A stretch of DNA of 64,000 nt, from contig NC_134660.1 of the NCBI RefSeq assembly GCF_030463565.1, positions 503,501 to 567,500 on the forward strand. Direction: 5' to 3'. The notes under the pieces were generated by a model. The model had not been told where the DNA came from. It saw nothing but the letters and a program-made list of their open reading frames with translations, and did no database searches. Made by a program: the position numbers and the translations under genes. This DNA is from Pelecanus crispus. Taxonomy: Eukaryota > Chordata > Aves > Pelecaniformes > Pelecanidae. Positions 49,101-60,187 of the stretch are shown here, piece after piece (positions within the stretch are counted from its first letter, which is position 1; every line of letters begins with the position of its first letter).

Positions 49101-50930
49101 GGGGAGGGGATCAAGGCTCTATAGAGCCAAGACAGCTATGAGTGGGGTTCAGAGCCCCGTAGGGTCAGTAACTCTAGGGCGAGGGATCAAACCCATAGGG
49201 CAAGGACGGCTTTAGGGGGATCCAAGCCCCACAGGGTCTGGTAGCCCCATAGGGAGGCAGAGCCCTGAGGGCAGGGTGGCCGTAGGGAGGGAGCTGGGGG
49301 GCTGCAGGCTGCTTTGGGGGCAGCGGGGCCAGCCCCGCCCTCGCCCCTCGTGCCGCCCCAGGACTCCACGCTGAGCGAGGACTCCCCGCCGCCCAGCGCC
49401 AGCCCGCGCCTGCCCGGCCCCACCGCCGCCAAGTGCTCCTACCCCTACCACACCCTGTCGCAGTCCTCGGACGAGGTGAGCCCGGGGGGGCCGTGGGACC
49501 CTCGCTAGGTGCTGTGGGGACCCCCCCAGGTAATGCCCGGCCCCCTGTGCTCAGTTCCTGGATGAGCCGCCCGGCGCGGCCGCGGGCTGGACGTGCCGGC
49601 AGGTGGGGCAGTGGCTGGAGAGCCTCAACCTGGAGCAGTACGTGGAGGAGTTCTCGGCACATGGCGTCGATGGGCCGCGGCTGCTGCACCTCGACGGGGC
49701 CAAGCTCAAGGTACGGGGCTGGGGAGGCGGGTCCCTTCTGCTGGGGCGTGGGGGGTCCAGGTACCCCAACAGTTGTAGGGCAAGAGGTTCCAGGTATCCC
49801 AACAGGGTGCCCCATGTGACAGCTCTAGGGTTCTAGGTATCCCAACAGGCTCATCACAGGACGACAGGCTCCAGGTACCCCAAGTGGGTGCTCCATGGGG
49901 CAGGAGCTCTGGGTGGGTTCTAGGTACCCCAAGTGGGTGCTCCATGGGGCAGGAGCTCTGGGTGGGTTCTAGGTACCCCAAGTGGGTGCTCCATGGGGCA
50001 GGAGCTCTGGGTGGGTTCTAGGTACCCCAGCGGGGTGCTCCATGGGGCAGGAGCTCTGGGTGGGTTCTAGGTACCCCAAGTGGGTGCTCCATGGGGCAGG
50101 AGCTCTGGGTGGGTTCTAGGTACCCCAGCGGGGTGCTCCATGGGGCAGGAGCTCTGGGTGGGTTCTAGGTACCCCAGCGGGGTGCTCCATGGGGCAGGAG
50201 CTCTGGGTGGGTTCTAGGTACCCCAGCGGGGTGCTCCATGGGGCAGGAGCTCTGGGTGGGTTCTAGGTACCCCAGCGGGGTGCTCCATGGGGCAGGAGCT
50301 CTGGGTGGGTTCTAGGTACCCCAGCGGGGTGCTCCATGGGGCAGGAGTGCTGGGTGCGTTCTAGGTACCCCAACCGGGTGCTCCAAGGGCAGGAGGGCTG
50401 GGTGGGTTCTAGGTACCCCAACCGGGTGCTCCAAGGGCAGGAGGGCTGGGTGGGCTCTAGGTACGCCAACGGGCTCATCACAGGGTACTTAAGACCTCTT
50501 GTCCTAATTGGCTGCTCCACGGGGCAGGAGGTGGGGGGAGGTTCCAGGTATCCCAATAGATGAGTCAAGGAGGCAGACGGGAGGTTCTAGGTACCCCAAG
50601 GGGCCAGTGCATGGGGGTTGTAGGTACCTCGGCAAGATAATCCTGATGGGCAGGCAGTGCAGGGGGGCTCCAGGTACCCCAGCGAGCCAGTCCATCGGGC
50701 AGAGGGGTGCCGGCACCCCAAGGCCATGGGGAGGGTCGCGTGGCCCCGTTGCCAGCGCCCGGCTGTGCCGGCAGGCACTGGGCGTGGGCAGCTCGCAGGA
50801 CCGCACGGTGCTGAAGCGGAAGCTGAAGGAGCTGAGCCTGGCCGTGGAGAAGGAGCGCAAGGCCCAGGAGAAGGCGGAGAAGCAGCGGGAGAAGCAGAAG
50901 AAGAGGGACCAGGAGCAGCGGCGGAGCTAA
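46170..50930 (+). CDS. SAMD14: Sterile alpha motif domain protein 14, complete coding part
   Basis: Neurabin-related adaptor with a C-terminal SAM domain; the mammalian protein is linked to actin capping and KIT signalling. Coding exons: 46170-46209 (exon begins at 46158), 47368-47525, 47664-47922, 48012-48099, 48446-48520, 48591-48747, 49362-49475, 49555-49710, 50775-50930. All junctions keep phase and give 400 residues (human 417). The N-terminus MSVSKLQDADEVFDF aligns with human, and exon 2 holds the conserved ARLLAKGRRHRPSRSRLRD. Middle exons are S/P-rich with GLDKKTRRKFLDLG and PFLPFSWFSD. CSYPYHTLSQSSDE precedes the SAM domain (VGQWLESLNLEQY, about residues 300-365), and a basic coiled tail ends KKRDQEQRRS. 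The chosen ATG has a good CCACC context and is the first in frame. Confidence 0.93.
46440..46670. repeat. 44-bp minisatellite in SAMD14 intron
   Basis: About five copies of GGTGTGAGGGTGGGGACACG plus CGTGAGGCGCAGACACGG, the first three nearly identical. Intronic, between the start-codon exon and the next. Confidence 0.9.
47040..47340. repeat. Pyrimidine-rich CCATCCGTCC tract in SAMD14 intron
   Basis: Low-complexity CTCCCTCC, CCATCCGTCCGTCC and (TC)n sequence running up to the acceptor at 47367. It acts in part as an extended polypyrimidine tract. Confidence 0.8.
48120..48340. repeat. GGGATGGAGGG purine repeat in SAMD14 intron
   Basis: Degenerate repeats of GAGGGATGGAGGGG and GATAGAGG units between the exons ending at 48099 and starting at 48446. 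Low complexity, no coding content. Confidence 0.8.
48850..49145. repeat. 40-bp AT-richer minisatellite in SAMD14 intron
   Basis: About seven copies of a 35-40 base unit with CTATAGGGGAGGGTATGAAA and GCTCTATAGAGTCGAGACAG. Each contains the palindrome CTCTATAGAG. It is much less GC-rich than its surroundings. Confidence 0.92.
49740..50690. repeat. 49-bp minisatellite in last SAMD14 intron
   Basis: A core of about 12 copies (49870-50470) of a 49-base unit: GGTTCTAGGTACCCCAGCGG, GGTGCTCCATGGGGCAGGAG and CTCTGGGTG. Many copies are identical, and more degenerate GTTCCAGGTACCCCAA units flank both sides. Each unit contains a KpnI-like GGTACC. Young and probably length-polymorphic. Confidence 0.96.
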
Positions 50931-51410
50931 GGTGGGGGCCGGGAGCGCCCCTGCACCCCCTCCCCCCCCACAGCCCCCGGGACACCCGGGGGGCCGCCGG
51001 CTCCGGCACGGGACATGCTGCCGTGGCCAAGGGATGGCGGCGCCCGGCTGAGATGGGTACGGAGCAGCACGTGCCCCCCACTCCTCCAGCCGCCCCCCTC
51101 CCCACCTGCACCCCTACACCCCACGGGCACAGTCTGGGCCCCCACGGGCCCCTTTTCCGGATGCAAATGGCACGTTGGATCCCCCCCACCCCATCCCGCC
51201 ACCCCCCCGGCTCCGAGGGGGTCACAGCCACCCCCTCGCCCCAGCTCCCCCGGCACGGTGCGGCACCGGCCGAGGACAGTGCATGGACTGACCCCCCCCG
51301 GGCACGCACACCCCCCCAGGCGGGGCGCGGGGAGCGAACACTGACCCCTCCCCAGCCCCGAATACGGCGCGCCGGGGGACACCCCAGGAAATAAAAGGGT
51401 ATCGAGGGCC
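50931..51410 (+). other. SAMD14: SAMD14 3' UTR
   Basis: About 480 bases from the stop codon to the cleavage region. GC-rich, no repeats, ending at the AATAAA listed next. Confidence 0.8.
51390..51395 (+). terminator. SAMD14: SAMD14 poly(A) signal
   Basis: Canonical AATAAA in the context CCAGGAAATAAAAGGG, 460 bases past the stop codon. It is the first such signal downstream of the gene. Confidence 0.85.
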
Positions 51411-51699
51411 AGTGCAAACCAGCGCGACCAGCGTGAGCCTGACTGGGATGGGGATGGGGCTGGGGGGCCAAGATGGGGCAGGGGGAGCTCTGTGCCAGGC
51501 TGGGGGGGCAACCGGAGGCAGGGGGACAGAGTCTGGGCACCCACCCCAGGACCCGGCTCCCCATTCCCGAGCCACCCGTGTCCCCACGTGCCGCCCCGCA
51601 ACCGCACCGCAGCAGCCCAGGTGACCCCGGGGTGGGTAAACTGAGGCACAGGGAGGGGTGCGGTGCCCGGGACCCCAAAACGCCACGCCAGGAGCTCGG

Positions 51700-52259
51700 T
51701 CAACATCCAATTTACTGACAGCGGGGAGGGTTGGGGGGCAGGGGAGGTTCCCGAGCACGTGTGGGGAGCCCACCCCGAGGGGGGCACACGCCGGGGGGAA
51801 CAACTCAGTAGTGCAATACCAGGGACGGTGCAGGGAGCTGGGGTGGGCGCAGGCCTGGTCCCCCCCACCCCGTCAGGGCTGGGGAGGCAGGGAAGTGCTA
51901 CTGGTCATACTGGGAAGGGATCTGTCCCCCGCTGCCCCTGGGGTACCCCTGGGGTGCACCCCCTGGGGGTGAGTGCCAAGGGGGAGGAGGGCAACAGGGG
52001 CTCTACCTCCTCCACGCTGCTCCAACGCTGCCCCCAGCTACGTACCTAAGTGCCACCAAGGCAGGGGGGGTGCTGGGACCCCCCACCCCACGGGGGACCC
52101 CCCCACCCCACGTTTCACACGCTTCCCGGTGAGCCCCAACAGCCGCGGCGGCGAGAGGCAGAAACGGGACCCTAAAACACCACACTGGCATAAAACACCC
52201 GGGGGGGCCCCAGGGGCGATCGACAACCTGGGGGGGGCTGCAAGCCCCCGGGGGGGGCC
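51700..52259 (-). other. PDK2: PDK2 3' UTR
   Basis: Sequence after the PDK2 stop on the minus strand. No AATAAA is present; the variant AGTAAA at 51711-51716 is a plausible signal and would give a 550-base 3' UTR. That leaves about 300 bases between the ends of the convergent SAMD14 and PDK2 transcripts. Confidence 0.5.
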
Positions 52260-55200
52260 CTAGGGCACGCGGTAGGTGGAGGTGTTCTTGGGCTCGGTGC
52301 TGGGGACGCACCAGTCCCCCGCCTCCTGGCTGGCCTGGTAGTGCCGCCATGCCGACTTGTTGTAGACCGGCAATCGCTCCACCGAGTCCGTGGACAGGGC
52401 CTACGGGAGACACGGGGGGCTGGGGAGGGCCCTGAGACCCCCCACCCAGAGGCCATGGACCCCCCGTCCCGGGGGTGAAAGACCCACCTTTAGGTAAATG
52501 ACGGCGTCGGTGCCGAAGCCCTCCATGGAGAAGAGCTGCAGGTCCCCCTGGAAGTACTTGGCATAGAGGCGGGAGATGGGCAAGCCGTAGCCAAAGCCAG
52601 CCTAGGGGTGGGGGGAGATGGGGTGGGGGGTCCCCAGTGCTGGGGTCAGCACCCCCAGGGGACCCCACGCCTCCCCAGGTAGCACCACGCGCACCCACGA
52701 GCGTCCACGCGCCACCTCCAGCGGTCACCACGCCACTCCCAAACCTCCCCTAGGCACCCCAAAATGTCCCCGTGCCACCTCCAAGCACCCTCAGGCCACC
52801 CTCAGGCATCCCAAAATGTCCCCGTACCATCTCCAAGCATCCTCATGGCACCCTCAGGCACCCCAAAATGTTCCCGTGCCACCTCCAAGCATCCTCATGG
52901 CACTGCAAAATGTCCCCATGCCACCTCCATGCACCCTCACATCACCCTCAGGCACCCCAAAATGACCCCGTGCCACCTCCAAGCATCCTCAGGCACCCCA
53001 AAATGTCCCCGTGCCACCTCCAAGCACCCTCAGGCCACCCTCAGGCACCCCAAAATGTCCCCGTACCATCTCCAAGCATCCTCATGGCACCCTCAGGCAC
53101 CCCAAAATGTCCCCACACCCCCACCAGGCACTCCCAAAAATGTCCCCAAGCCACCCCCAAATATCTCCAAAAGTCCCCATGCCAAGCCCAAACCTCCCCA
53201 TACCACCCCAGGCACCCCCAAACTTCCCCATGCCACCCCCAAAGCACCCCCATGCTACTCTAGCCACCCTGAAATGTCCCCAGGCCACCCCCAAATGTCC
53301 CCAGGCCACCCCCAGCCACAGACTCGTGCCCTGTCCCCCATCCCCGAGGGCTGGGGGGGCCCCCATGGCACCTACCAGGGGGGCCCCCCCGGTGCCCAGC
53401 TGCGGGGTGGGAGCGGTGGAGTACAGGTAGCTGAAGAGACGCTCGATCTTCCGCAGAGGGACGCCCATGCCCCGATCAGTCATCTGCAAGATGCATTTGG
53501 GGGGTGACAACCCCGCTCCTGAACACCCCCCCCGCCAGCATTCAGCGTCCCCCGGGCTGGGCGGGGGGTCCCGGCGGGGACGGAGCCGGTGGTCCCGCGC
53601 GCACCTTGATGGAGAGGTCCTCCTGGCCCAGAGCCACCATCACCTTGATGGCCGGCAGCCGCGGGCTGTTCTCGTGGCTCTCCACGGTGGCTCGCATGGC
53701 GTTCTGTGGGCACGGAGCTGGCTGCAGTTTAGGGGACCCCTCCCCAACCTCCCTCCCACCCCGACAGGGCTGGGGTTACCTTGAAGAGCTCGAAGAGCAT
53801 GTGGTAGAGGTGCGAGGGGACGTAGACGATGCTGATGGGCTGCTGGGAGTTGCTCGCTGCAGGGAGGGGAGTAGCTGTCAACGTCGTCGCCCTCCCCAGC
53901 CCCAAACGAGCCGCTCGAGAATCCCCCCGCTGCCGCAGGGACCCCCCCAGCCCGGCCTCACCGTTCACCTCCTCGATCTCCAGGTCGGGCGAGGACATGT
54001 AGTACTTGTCACACAGGAGCTTGGCCATGTTGTAGGCGTCTGCGGGGGAGGCGGAGGGATCAGCACCCCCAGCACGAAGGTGAGGGGAGGATTTGGGGCC
54101 CCCTTCCCTCCCCCCCCCAATATTTTCCATTCCTACAAATCCAGCAAGTTTCTGGGGTCCTCTGCGGTGACCCCAAAGCACAGGGGACTGTGGACACCTT
54201 GGCTGAGGCCTGCCCAAACTCATGACAGGGATGGCTCCCAAACGCACAGATCCTGGGGTAGGGGGGAAGATCAGGGGGACCCCCCGCCCCAATTCGTGTC
54301 CCCCCCATCGGGGCAGGAGCCCCCCGGTCCCCACCGACCTCTCACCACGTTGGCCACGCTGCAGTGCGGGTCGATGCTCCCGATGTGCTTGGGGTGCGCG
54401 GGGTTGGTGCTGCCGTCGAAGAGCAGCGCTGCGGGGGGGACGGTGAGCAGCGGGGACCCCACCCCGGCCCCCCCCGAGACACCCGGGGCCACCCCCACCG
54501 CCCCCCACCCTCGGCTGTGCCCAAGGCCGGGCGCACCGCCGCTCCCGGGGCGAGGGGACACGGGGGGGACACGGTGGGGACACGGGGCACAGGGACACGC
54601 GGGGGGCAGCTGAGGACAGGGAGGGAGCCCTGGGGCAGGGGGGGACACTCGGGCAGTGGGGGGCACTTGGGGCAGGAGCCCAGGGGCTGGGGGGGGATAC
54701 TTGGGGCAGGATCCCTGGTGGGGGACACTCGGGGCTGGGGGGGACACTCAGGGAATGGGGATGCTCGGGGCAGGGTCCCTGGGGTCAGGGGGGACACTTG
54801 GGGAATGGGGGCACTTGGGGCAGGAGCCCAGGGGCTGGGGGGGGACACTTGGGGCAGAGGGGGACACTCAGGGAATAGGGATGCTCGGGGCAGGAGCCCG
54901 GGGGGAGACACTTGGGGCAGGCGGGGACACTTTGGGCAGGAGCCTGGGGGCTGAGGGGGAACACTCAGAGAATGGGGACACTTGGGGCAGGGGGGGGACA
55001 CTTTGGGCAGGAGCCCAGGGGCTGGGGGGGGACACTTGGGGCGGGGGGGGGGGACACTTTGGGCAGGAGCCCAGGGGCTGGGGGGGACACTCAGGGCAGG
55101 AGACCTGGGGGGACACGCTCGAGGCAGGGGGGGACACTCAGGGAACAGGGACACTTGGGGCAGGATCCCTGGGGCTGGGGGGGGACACTTGGGGAAGGGG

Positions 55201-58200
55201 GACACTTGGGGCAGGGTGGGGGGACACTTGGGGCAGGATCCCTGGGGCCGGGGGGACACTCGGGGAACGGGGATGCTCAGGGCAGGGTCCCTGGGGCTGG
55301 GGGGGGACACTTGGGGCAGGGGGGACACTCGGGGCAGGGGGGACACTCGGGGCAGGGGGGACACCTGCCTGGGGGGGATGCCCTGGGGGTGCGGGATGCT
55401 CGGGGCCGATGGGGACACTCGGGGCAGGGGGTGCCGGGGCAGGGGGGACCCCCGGGGCTGCTCACTGTGCTGGTTGATGAGCATGCGGATGGAGATGCGG
55501 CTCAGGTAGAAGCGGTCAAGGAAGTACTGGATGTTGTGGTTGGAGACGGGATCGTCCCCGTAGGCCTCCTTGTACTCGATGACCCCCTGCGCCATGGTAG
55601 GCACCACGTCGTTGTGCCGGTTGCGGATGGTGACCAGGGCGCCCGTGAACCTGACGGGGGGGGACGGGATGGAGCTGGGGGGCACCGGGTCCAAGCAGAG
55701 CCCCGATCCAGGGGCTCGAGCAGGGTCCGGTGGCACCAGAACACCGGGGGCACAGCGGGGTGCGAGGCAGCTTAGGGACGCAGTTTGGGGACGGTGCAGG
55801 GTGCCAGGGTGCCGCCAGCTCCCACCAGTGGGAGTCTGGGAGAAGGTGACACCCTGGGATCGGGGACGAGGGGCGTCACGGCCACACCGTCACCCCCCAA
55901 CTTACTGTCCCAGGGTGGTCTGGTCCTCGGGGTCCCTGTCGAGGAACTCCATGATGTCCAGCAGGCTCTGGACGTACCTGGGGAAGGAGCCGGTTACCCC
56001 CCACCCAGAGCCCCCCAAAGAGAAAGGGCACCCAGGGGACCCCAAGCCTGGGGGGCACAGGGTGCCCCGTGGGGCACTGCCCCACGTAGGGAGCGGGGCT
56101 CAGCACCCCCTCCCCCAGGACCCCCTCCCAAAAAGCTTCTGCCCCACAAAGCCACCCGGTGCTCGGCTAGGGGCCCAAGCTTGTCCTGCTCTGCTCCCAG
56201 CACGGTGGCCCTTGGGGACACGTGGGGACGCAGCCCCCCCGACGGGGCGGGGGGCACAAGGGTCACTGCAATCCAGGGTCCCCGCAGGAGGGCTGCGGGG
56301 GTGTGACACGGCCGAATCCTGCTCCCTGCCTGCGCTGGCAGGGCCAGGCAGGGCTGGCAGGGGCTGAGGACACTACACAAACAAGGCATCACGTGGCGGC
56401 ACCGGGAGAAGGCTCACGCTGCCCGAGCTGGCACGGGGACATGGCGCTTAAAGGGACACCCAGAACACCCCCCGCAAGGACACGGACCCCTCGGTCATCA
56501 GGGCTGGCTTGGCCCTTTTGGGGCAGGAGGCTGGGGCAGGACATGGGGGGTGGCACTGGTGACCCCCCCGAGGTCTGGGGACACTTCAGGGCCCCCAGCC
56601 CCTGCCACCTCAGGGCACGGTGTGGCACCAGCTGGGTGCTGCCCTGCCAGCCCCCCCATCCCCATCCCTGTCCCCCCTGTCTGGCTGGGAAAGACAGGCG
56701 GTGGTGGGACCCCCCAGGCGGCGGTGGTGGCAGGAGTCGTGGTGGGACCCGTGGTGGCACCCGGGTGGGCGACGGTGGTGGGACCCCTCTGGGTGACGGC
56801 GGTGGGACCCGTGGCAGCGGGACCCGCGGTGGCAGCAGGACCCACACAGGTGACGGCGGTGGCAGCTCCGCACCCAACGGCGCGTGGGACCGGGCGGTCC
56901 CGGGGGCTGCAGGAGCGCTGGCGGCAGTGCCCCCCCCACCCTGGGACCCCCCGCCCCGGGATCCCCCACCTCACCAGCTCTGCACCAGCTGGACGGAGGG
57001 GGTGCGCAGGACGCGGTCCGGCAGCAGGTTGATCTCCTTCATGATGTTGGAGAGGCGGACGGGCAGCTCCTGCCGCAGGAAGGCGAAGGAGGTCTTCTCG
57101 CAGGCATTGCTAGAGCCTGGCCGGGGGGGACACACATAGGGGTGACCCCCGGCTCGATGCCCCCAGCCCCAGGGCCGGCTTCGCCCCTGCTGCTCCGCTG
57201 GCGGGGGCCGGGGGGTCCTGGGAGGGCAGGAGCAGGTCCCTGCCCTCGGCTGGAGGAGGCCCTGGGGGGCACGGCTGAGCCCGCTCGAGGGCAGGATGGG
57301 TCCCAGCGCAGCCCGGTACGGCCCAGAGCGGGGCTGGCAGCCCCCCGAGGGTGATTTGAGGGGACGAGGACCCGGGCCGCTGTCAGGGCCGGGGACGCCC
57401 AAACCAGACCCTCAGCCCGGGGTGCGGAGAACCCCTGCCACGGGGACGCACTGAAGCGTCCCCAGGACAGAGCCGAAACGTGAGGAGGACTCGAGGGGGG
57501 GTCCCAGCGCTGGGGACCCCCAGGGCGCAGCCGCCAGCCTCGGCCCAGGACAGTGCGGGGGGGACGCGGGTGAATTAAACCCCCCGGGGGGGGACAGGAG
57601 GGGGCCGGGACGGGTGACAGCGATGGGTGGGGGCATCTCCACCTCCCTGGGGCGATCACCCGGGGTGTTTGTTTGGGGGGTACCCGTGTCACCCACCCCC
57701 GGGGTGCTGGGGACCAGGCCGGTATTTCCCCGGCTGCGGGGGGGGGGCCGGGGGGTGCAGGGGAGGCCCAGGCGGGGGTCCCACGGGTTACGTACCCGGT
57801 GGGGACAGGAGGTGCCCACGGGGGTTCTTACCCGGGGTGGGGGGGCAGTTACCCACCCGGCCGCTCCGGGGGGGGGGACGGGACTGCCCCAGGCGGGTAC
57901 TGGCCCGTGGGGTGCAGCACCCCGCTGTGGGTGGCTATGGGGGGGAGACACCCCCCCGCCGGTGCGTGTCGGGGACCAGTCCCCAGCCCCGGTTATTTAC
58001 CCGGGAGCGGGTATTTTCCGGCGGGGGTAGGTGGCGAGGAGACGTATTTACCCAGGCCGGGGAGCACCTGGGGGGTTCCCCCCAAAATACCCGGGTACCG
58101 GCGGGCTGCGGCTACCCAGGCCCAGACACCCACGGGAGCACCCACAGCCCCCCCCCCCCCCCCCCCGTGTTTATTCCCGGCGGGGGTGTGGACGCCCCGG

Positions 58201-58427
58201 AGTGCGCGCAGGCCCCTCCCCGCAGCACCGCCCCCGGGCCGGGTGGATTTCGGGAGGGAGGTACCGGGCGTACCCAGCCGCGGCCGGGGGTGTCGGGGCG
58301 GGTATTTACCGAAATCCAGGAACTGCTTCATGGAGAGCGGCGACGGCGAGAACTTGCTGAAGTGCTCCACGTAGGTGGGGACGCCGGCCAGCGCCGCCCG
58401 CTTGCCCAGGCACCGCAGCAGCCGCAT
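52260..58427 (-). CDS. PDK2: Pyruvate dehydrogenase kinase 2, complete, 11 exons
   Basis: Mitochondrial kinase that phosphorylates the E1-alpha subunit of pyruvate dehydrogenase and shuts the complex down. Exons in transcript order: 58310-58427, 56975-57116, 55906-55977, 55466-55650, 54339-54428, 53962-54039, 53780-53856, 53605-53703, 53376-53483, 52488-52601, 52260-52400. They give 407 residues, exactly the human length, with every junction in phase. Seen: the N-terminal helical domain ([32 protein letters not shown]), the catalytic HxxxE in [13 protein letters not shown], the ATP-site motifs DRGMGVP (human DRGGGVP; the DxGxG pattern is kept) and GFGYGLP, and the C-terminal DW motif in [14 protein letters not shown]. 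The family uses a histidine-kinase-like GHKL fold. Confidence 0.97.
52740..53330. repeat. CACCCCAAAATGTCCCC minisatellite in PDK2 intron 9
   Basis: About 13 copies of a 42-45 base unit with CACCCCAAAATGTCCCCGTG and CCACCTCCAAGCATCCTCA. It includes one larger duplication: roughly 52745-52880 resembles 52985-53115. Intronic on the PDK2 strand. Confidence 0.94.
54600..55440. repeat. GGGGACACTTGGGGCAGG minisatellite in PDK2 intron 4
   Basis: Around 28 copies of 17-36 base units: GGGGACACTTGGGGCAGG, AGCCCAGGGGCTGGGGG and GGAATGGGGATGCTCGG. It fills nearly all of the intron. Very G-rich on the plus strand and C-rich on the transcribed strand. Long frames across it are artefacts. Confidence 0.95.
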
Positions 58428-58740
58428 GGCGCCCGCGGCCCGCCGCGCCCCCGCCGCGCCGCGCACAAACAACCCGCCCCGCCGCCAATCGCCGCCCGCC
58501 CCGCCCCGCCGCGCCGCCAATCGCCGTCCTCCCCGCCGCCAATCGCCGCCCGCCCCGCCCCGCCGCCAATCACCGCCCGCCCTCCCGCCGGCCCCGCCCC
58601 GCCGCTAACCCCGCCCCGCCGCCAATCACCGCCCGCCCTCCCGCCGCACCGCTAACCCCGCCCCGCCCGCTAGCACCGCCCCCGAGGGCGGGGAGGCCAC
58701 GCCTCCCTCGCCGCTAGCCACGCCCCCAGCCACACCGCCC
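58428..58740 (-). promoter_or_regulatory. PDK2: PDK2 promoter with five CCAAT boxes and GC boxes
   Basis: CpG-island sequence just upstream of the PDK2 start codon with CCAAT on the plus strand at 58485, 58517, 58539, 58566 and 58622 (ATTGG on the PDK2 sense strand). Many CCCCGCCC Sp1-type boxes lie between them. Most copies sit in a repeated unit CCGCCAATCGCCGCCCGCC, so the array arose by tandem duplication. No TATA box. NF-Y/Sp1 control is inferred. Confidence 0.75.
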
Positions 58741-58849
58741 GCTGTAACCCCTTCTAGCCCGGAGCGGATCCGCCGCGCTTAACCCCTCGCTGCCCGGGGG
58801 GGCTGAGCCCGCGCCGGCATTACCCCCCCATAGCCCTGTGCTCCTGGGG

Positions 58850-59105
58850 CGTCACCGCCCGTACCCCCGCCCACCTGGGGTATTACCCACCGCCCCACCT
58901 GGGGCATTGCCCCCCATACCCCTGCCCCACCGGGGCATTGCCCCCCGTACCCCCGCCCACCTGGGGCATTGCCCCCCGTACCCCTGCCCCACCTTGGCTA
59001 TTACCCCCCGTACCCCCGCCCACCTGGGCATTACCCCCCCCGTACCCCCGCCCACCTGGGGTATTACCCACCCCATACCCCTGCCCACCCGGGGTCCGCC
59101 CTCCT
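58850..59105. repeat. 33-bp minisatellite between PDK2 and ITGA3
   Basis: About eight copies of a 30-33 base unit: GTACCCCCGCCCACCTGGGG and CATTGCCCCC. It lies between the PDK2 promoter and the 3' end of ITGA3. Confidence 0.93.
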
Positions 59106-59218
59106 GCCCAGGGAATGTCCCTGCCCTGCCCCAAACCCCCCCTTTCCCCCCAGCTCACCCCCATCACGCCTGCGGCTGTGACATGGGGACACAGAGCTTA
59201 CAAATCCCAGAGCGAGGC

Positions 59219-59224
59219 TTTATT
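59219..59224 (-). terminator. ITGA3: ITGA3 poly(A) signal
   Basis: AATAAA on the minus strand (TTTATT on plus), about 800 bases past the tail-B stop codon and 1,260 past the tail-A stop. It is the first canonical signal downstream of ITGA3 and lies about 0.8 kb before the PDK2 start codon, so the two genes are closely spaced in tandem. Confidence 0.8.
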
Positions 59225-60028
59225 GGGCCCCAGGGGGGCGGGGTGGGGGGAGCAAGCGGGGGCCCGGGGGCGCAGGACCCCCCCAGCCCCCAGTACCGAC
59301 CACGCTCCGGGGCTCCACACCGAACCACGGGCCAGAGACACGGAATAACTTAACCCCTGGGGCAGCGTCCGTGGGGGGGGGGGACAGACCCCCGGGGGGA
59401 CAAGGCTGGGGGGTGGGGGGGACACGGCCCCACGGCTCTGCACCCCCCCGAGCCAAAGCTGCGTCCGATGCAGACAGGGGAGGGGGGTGTGAACATGCAG
59501 GATCGGGCCCCTGGGGAGGAGGAGGCAGGGGAGGAAGGAACGAGCTCCCCTCGGCCCCCTCTCCGCCACAGCCCTGGCCAGAGCCGAGGCGAGGCCCGCG
59601 CCCGGTGTCGAGGAAAGGGGGGTGCATGGGGGGGGGGGGGGGGCAAGCGTGTCCTGGCGTGTGAGGACGTGTCTGGGCGTGCGAGGACGCGTGCGGGACA
59701 CGGCGGGAGGAGTGTCTGTGTCTGCGCGGGGGGAAGGCACTGGGTGAGACCAGCAGCGGTCACGTCAGGGGATTGGGGGGCGGGGGGGCACGTTTAGGGC
59801 TTGTCCCCACAAGCGTGCAAGGCACGAGCGTGCAAGAGCCGGGCTGCACGCCAGTGAGCCCAGGGCGGGGGGCGAGGAGGGCGCAGAAGCCAGTGCCAGG
59901 ATGTGGCCGTGTCCGAGGGTGGAGGCGGATCGGGGCACGGGGAGATGCGCTTGTGCAAAGTCAAAGAGGGGCCTGGGTGCTCCCCTCGCAGGGGTTCGGG
60001 GGGCCGGGGGGGGGGGGGGGGGGGGGGG
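59225..60028 (-). other. ITGA3: ITGA3 3' UTR
   Basis: Unique GC-rich sequence from the tail-B stop codon to the poly(A) signal, with G/C homopolymers at 59630-59642 and 60005-60028. The latter run directly abuts the stop codon. Confidence 0.75.
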
Positions 60029-60187
60029 TCAGTAGTACTTCTCCGGCTCCTGCCACCTGGTCACCCAGTGTTTCTTGCGCCGGCGGGGCAGGAGGCCGCC
60101 GGGCTGGTAACGCTGCTCCTGCCGGATCCTCACCGCGTGGTATTTGGGCATGATCCGGTAGTAGCGGGTCCGCTGGAAGAAGTCGCA
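60029..60187 (-). CDS. ITGA3: ITGA3 alternative last exon B
   Basis: Encodes the B-type cytoplasmic tail, starting [20 protein letters not shown] and ending EPEKYY, 52 residues. It is used when the membrane exon skips exon A; both start in phase 0 with TGC. The integrin alpha juxtamembrane motif GFFKR is represented here as DFFQR (human B: DFFKR). Confidence 0.95.
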   Translation of the reverse strand, partial: CDFFQRTRYYRIMPKYHAVRIRQEQRYQPGGLLPRRRKKHWVTRWQEPEKYY

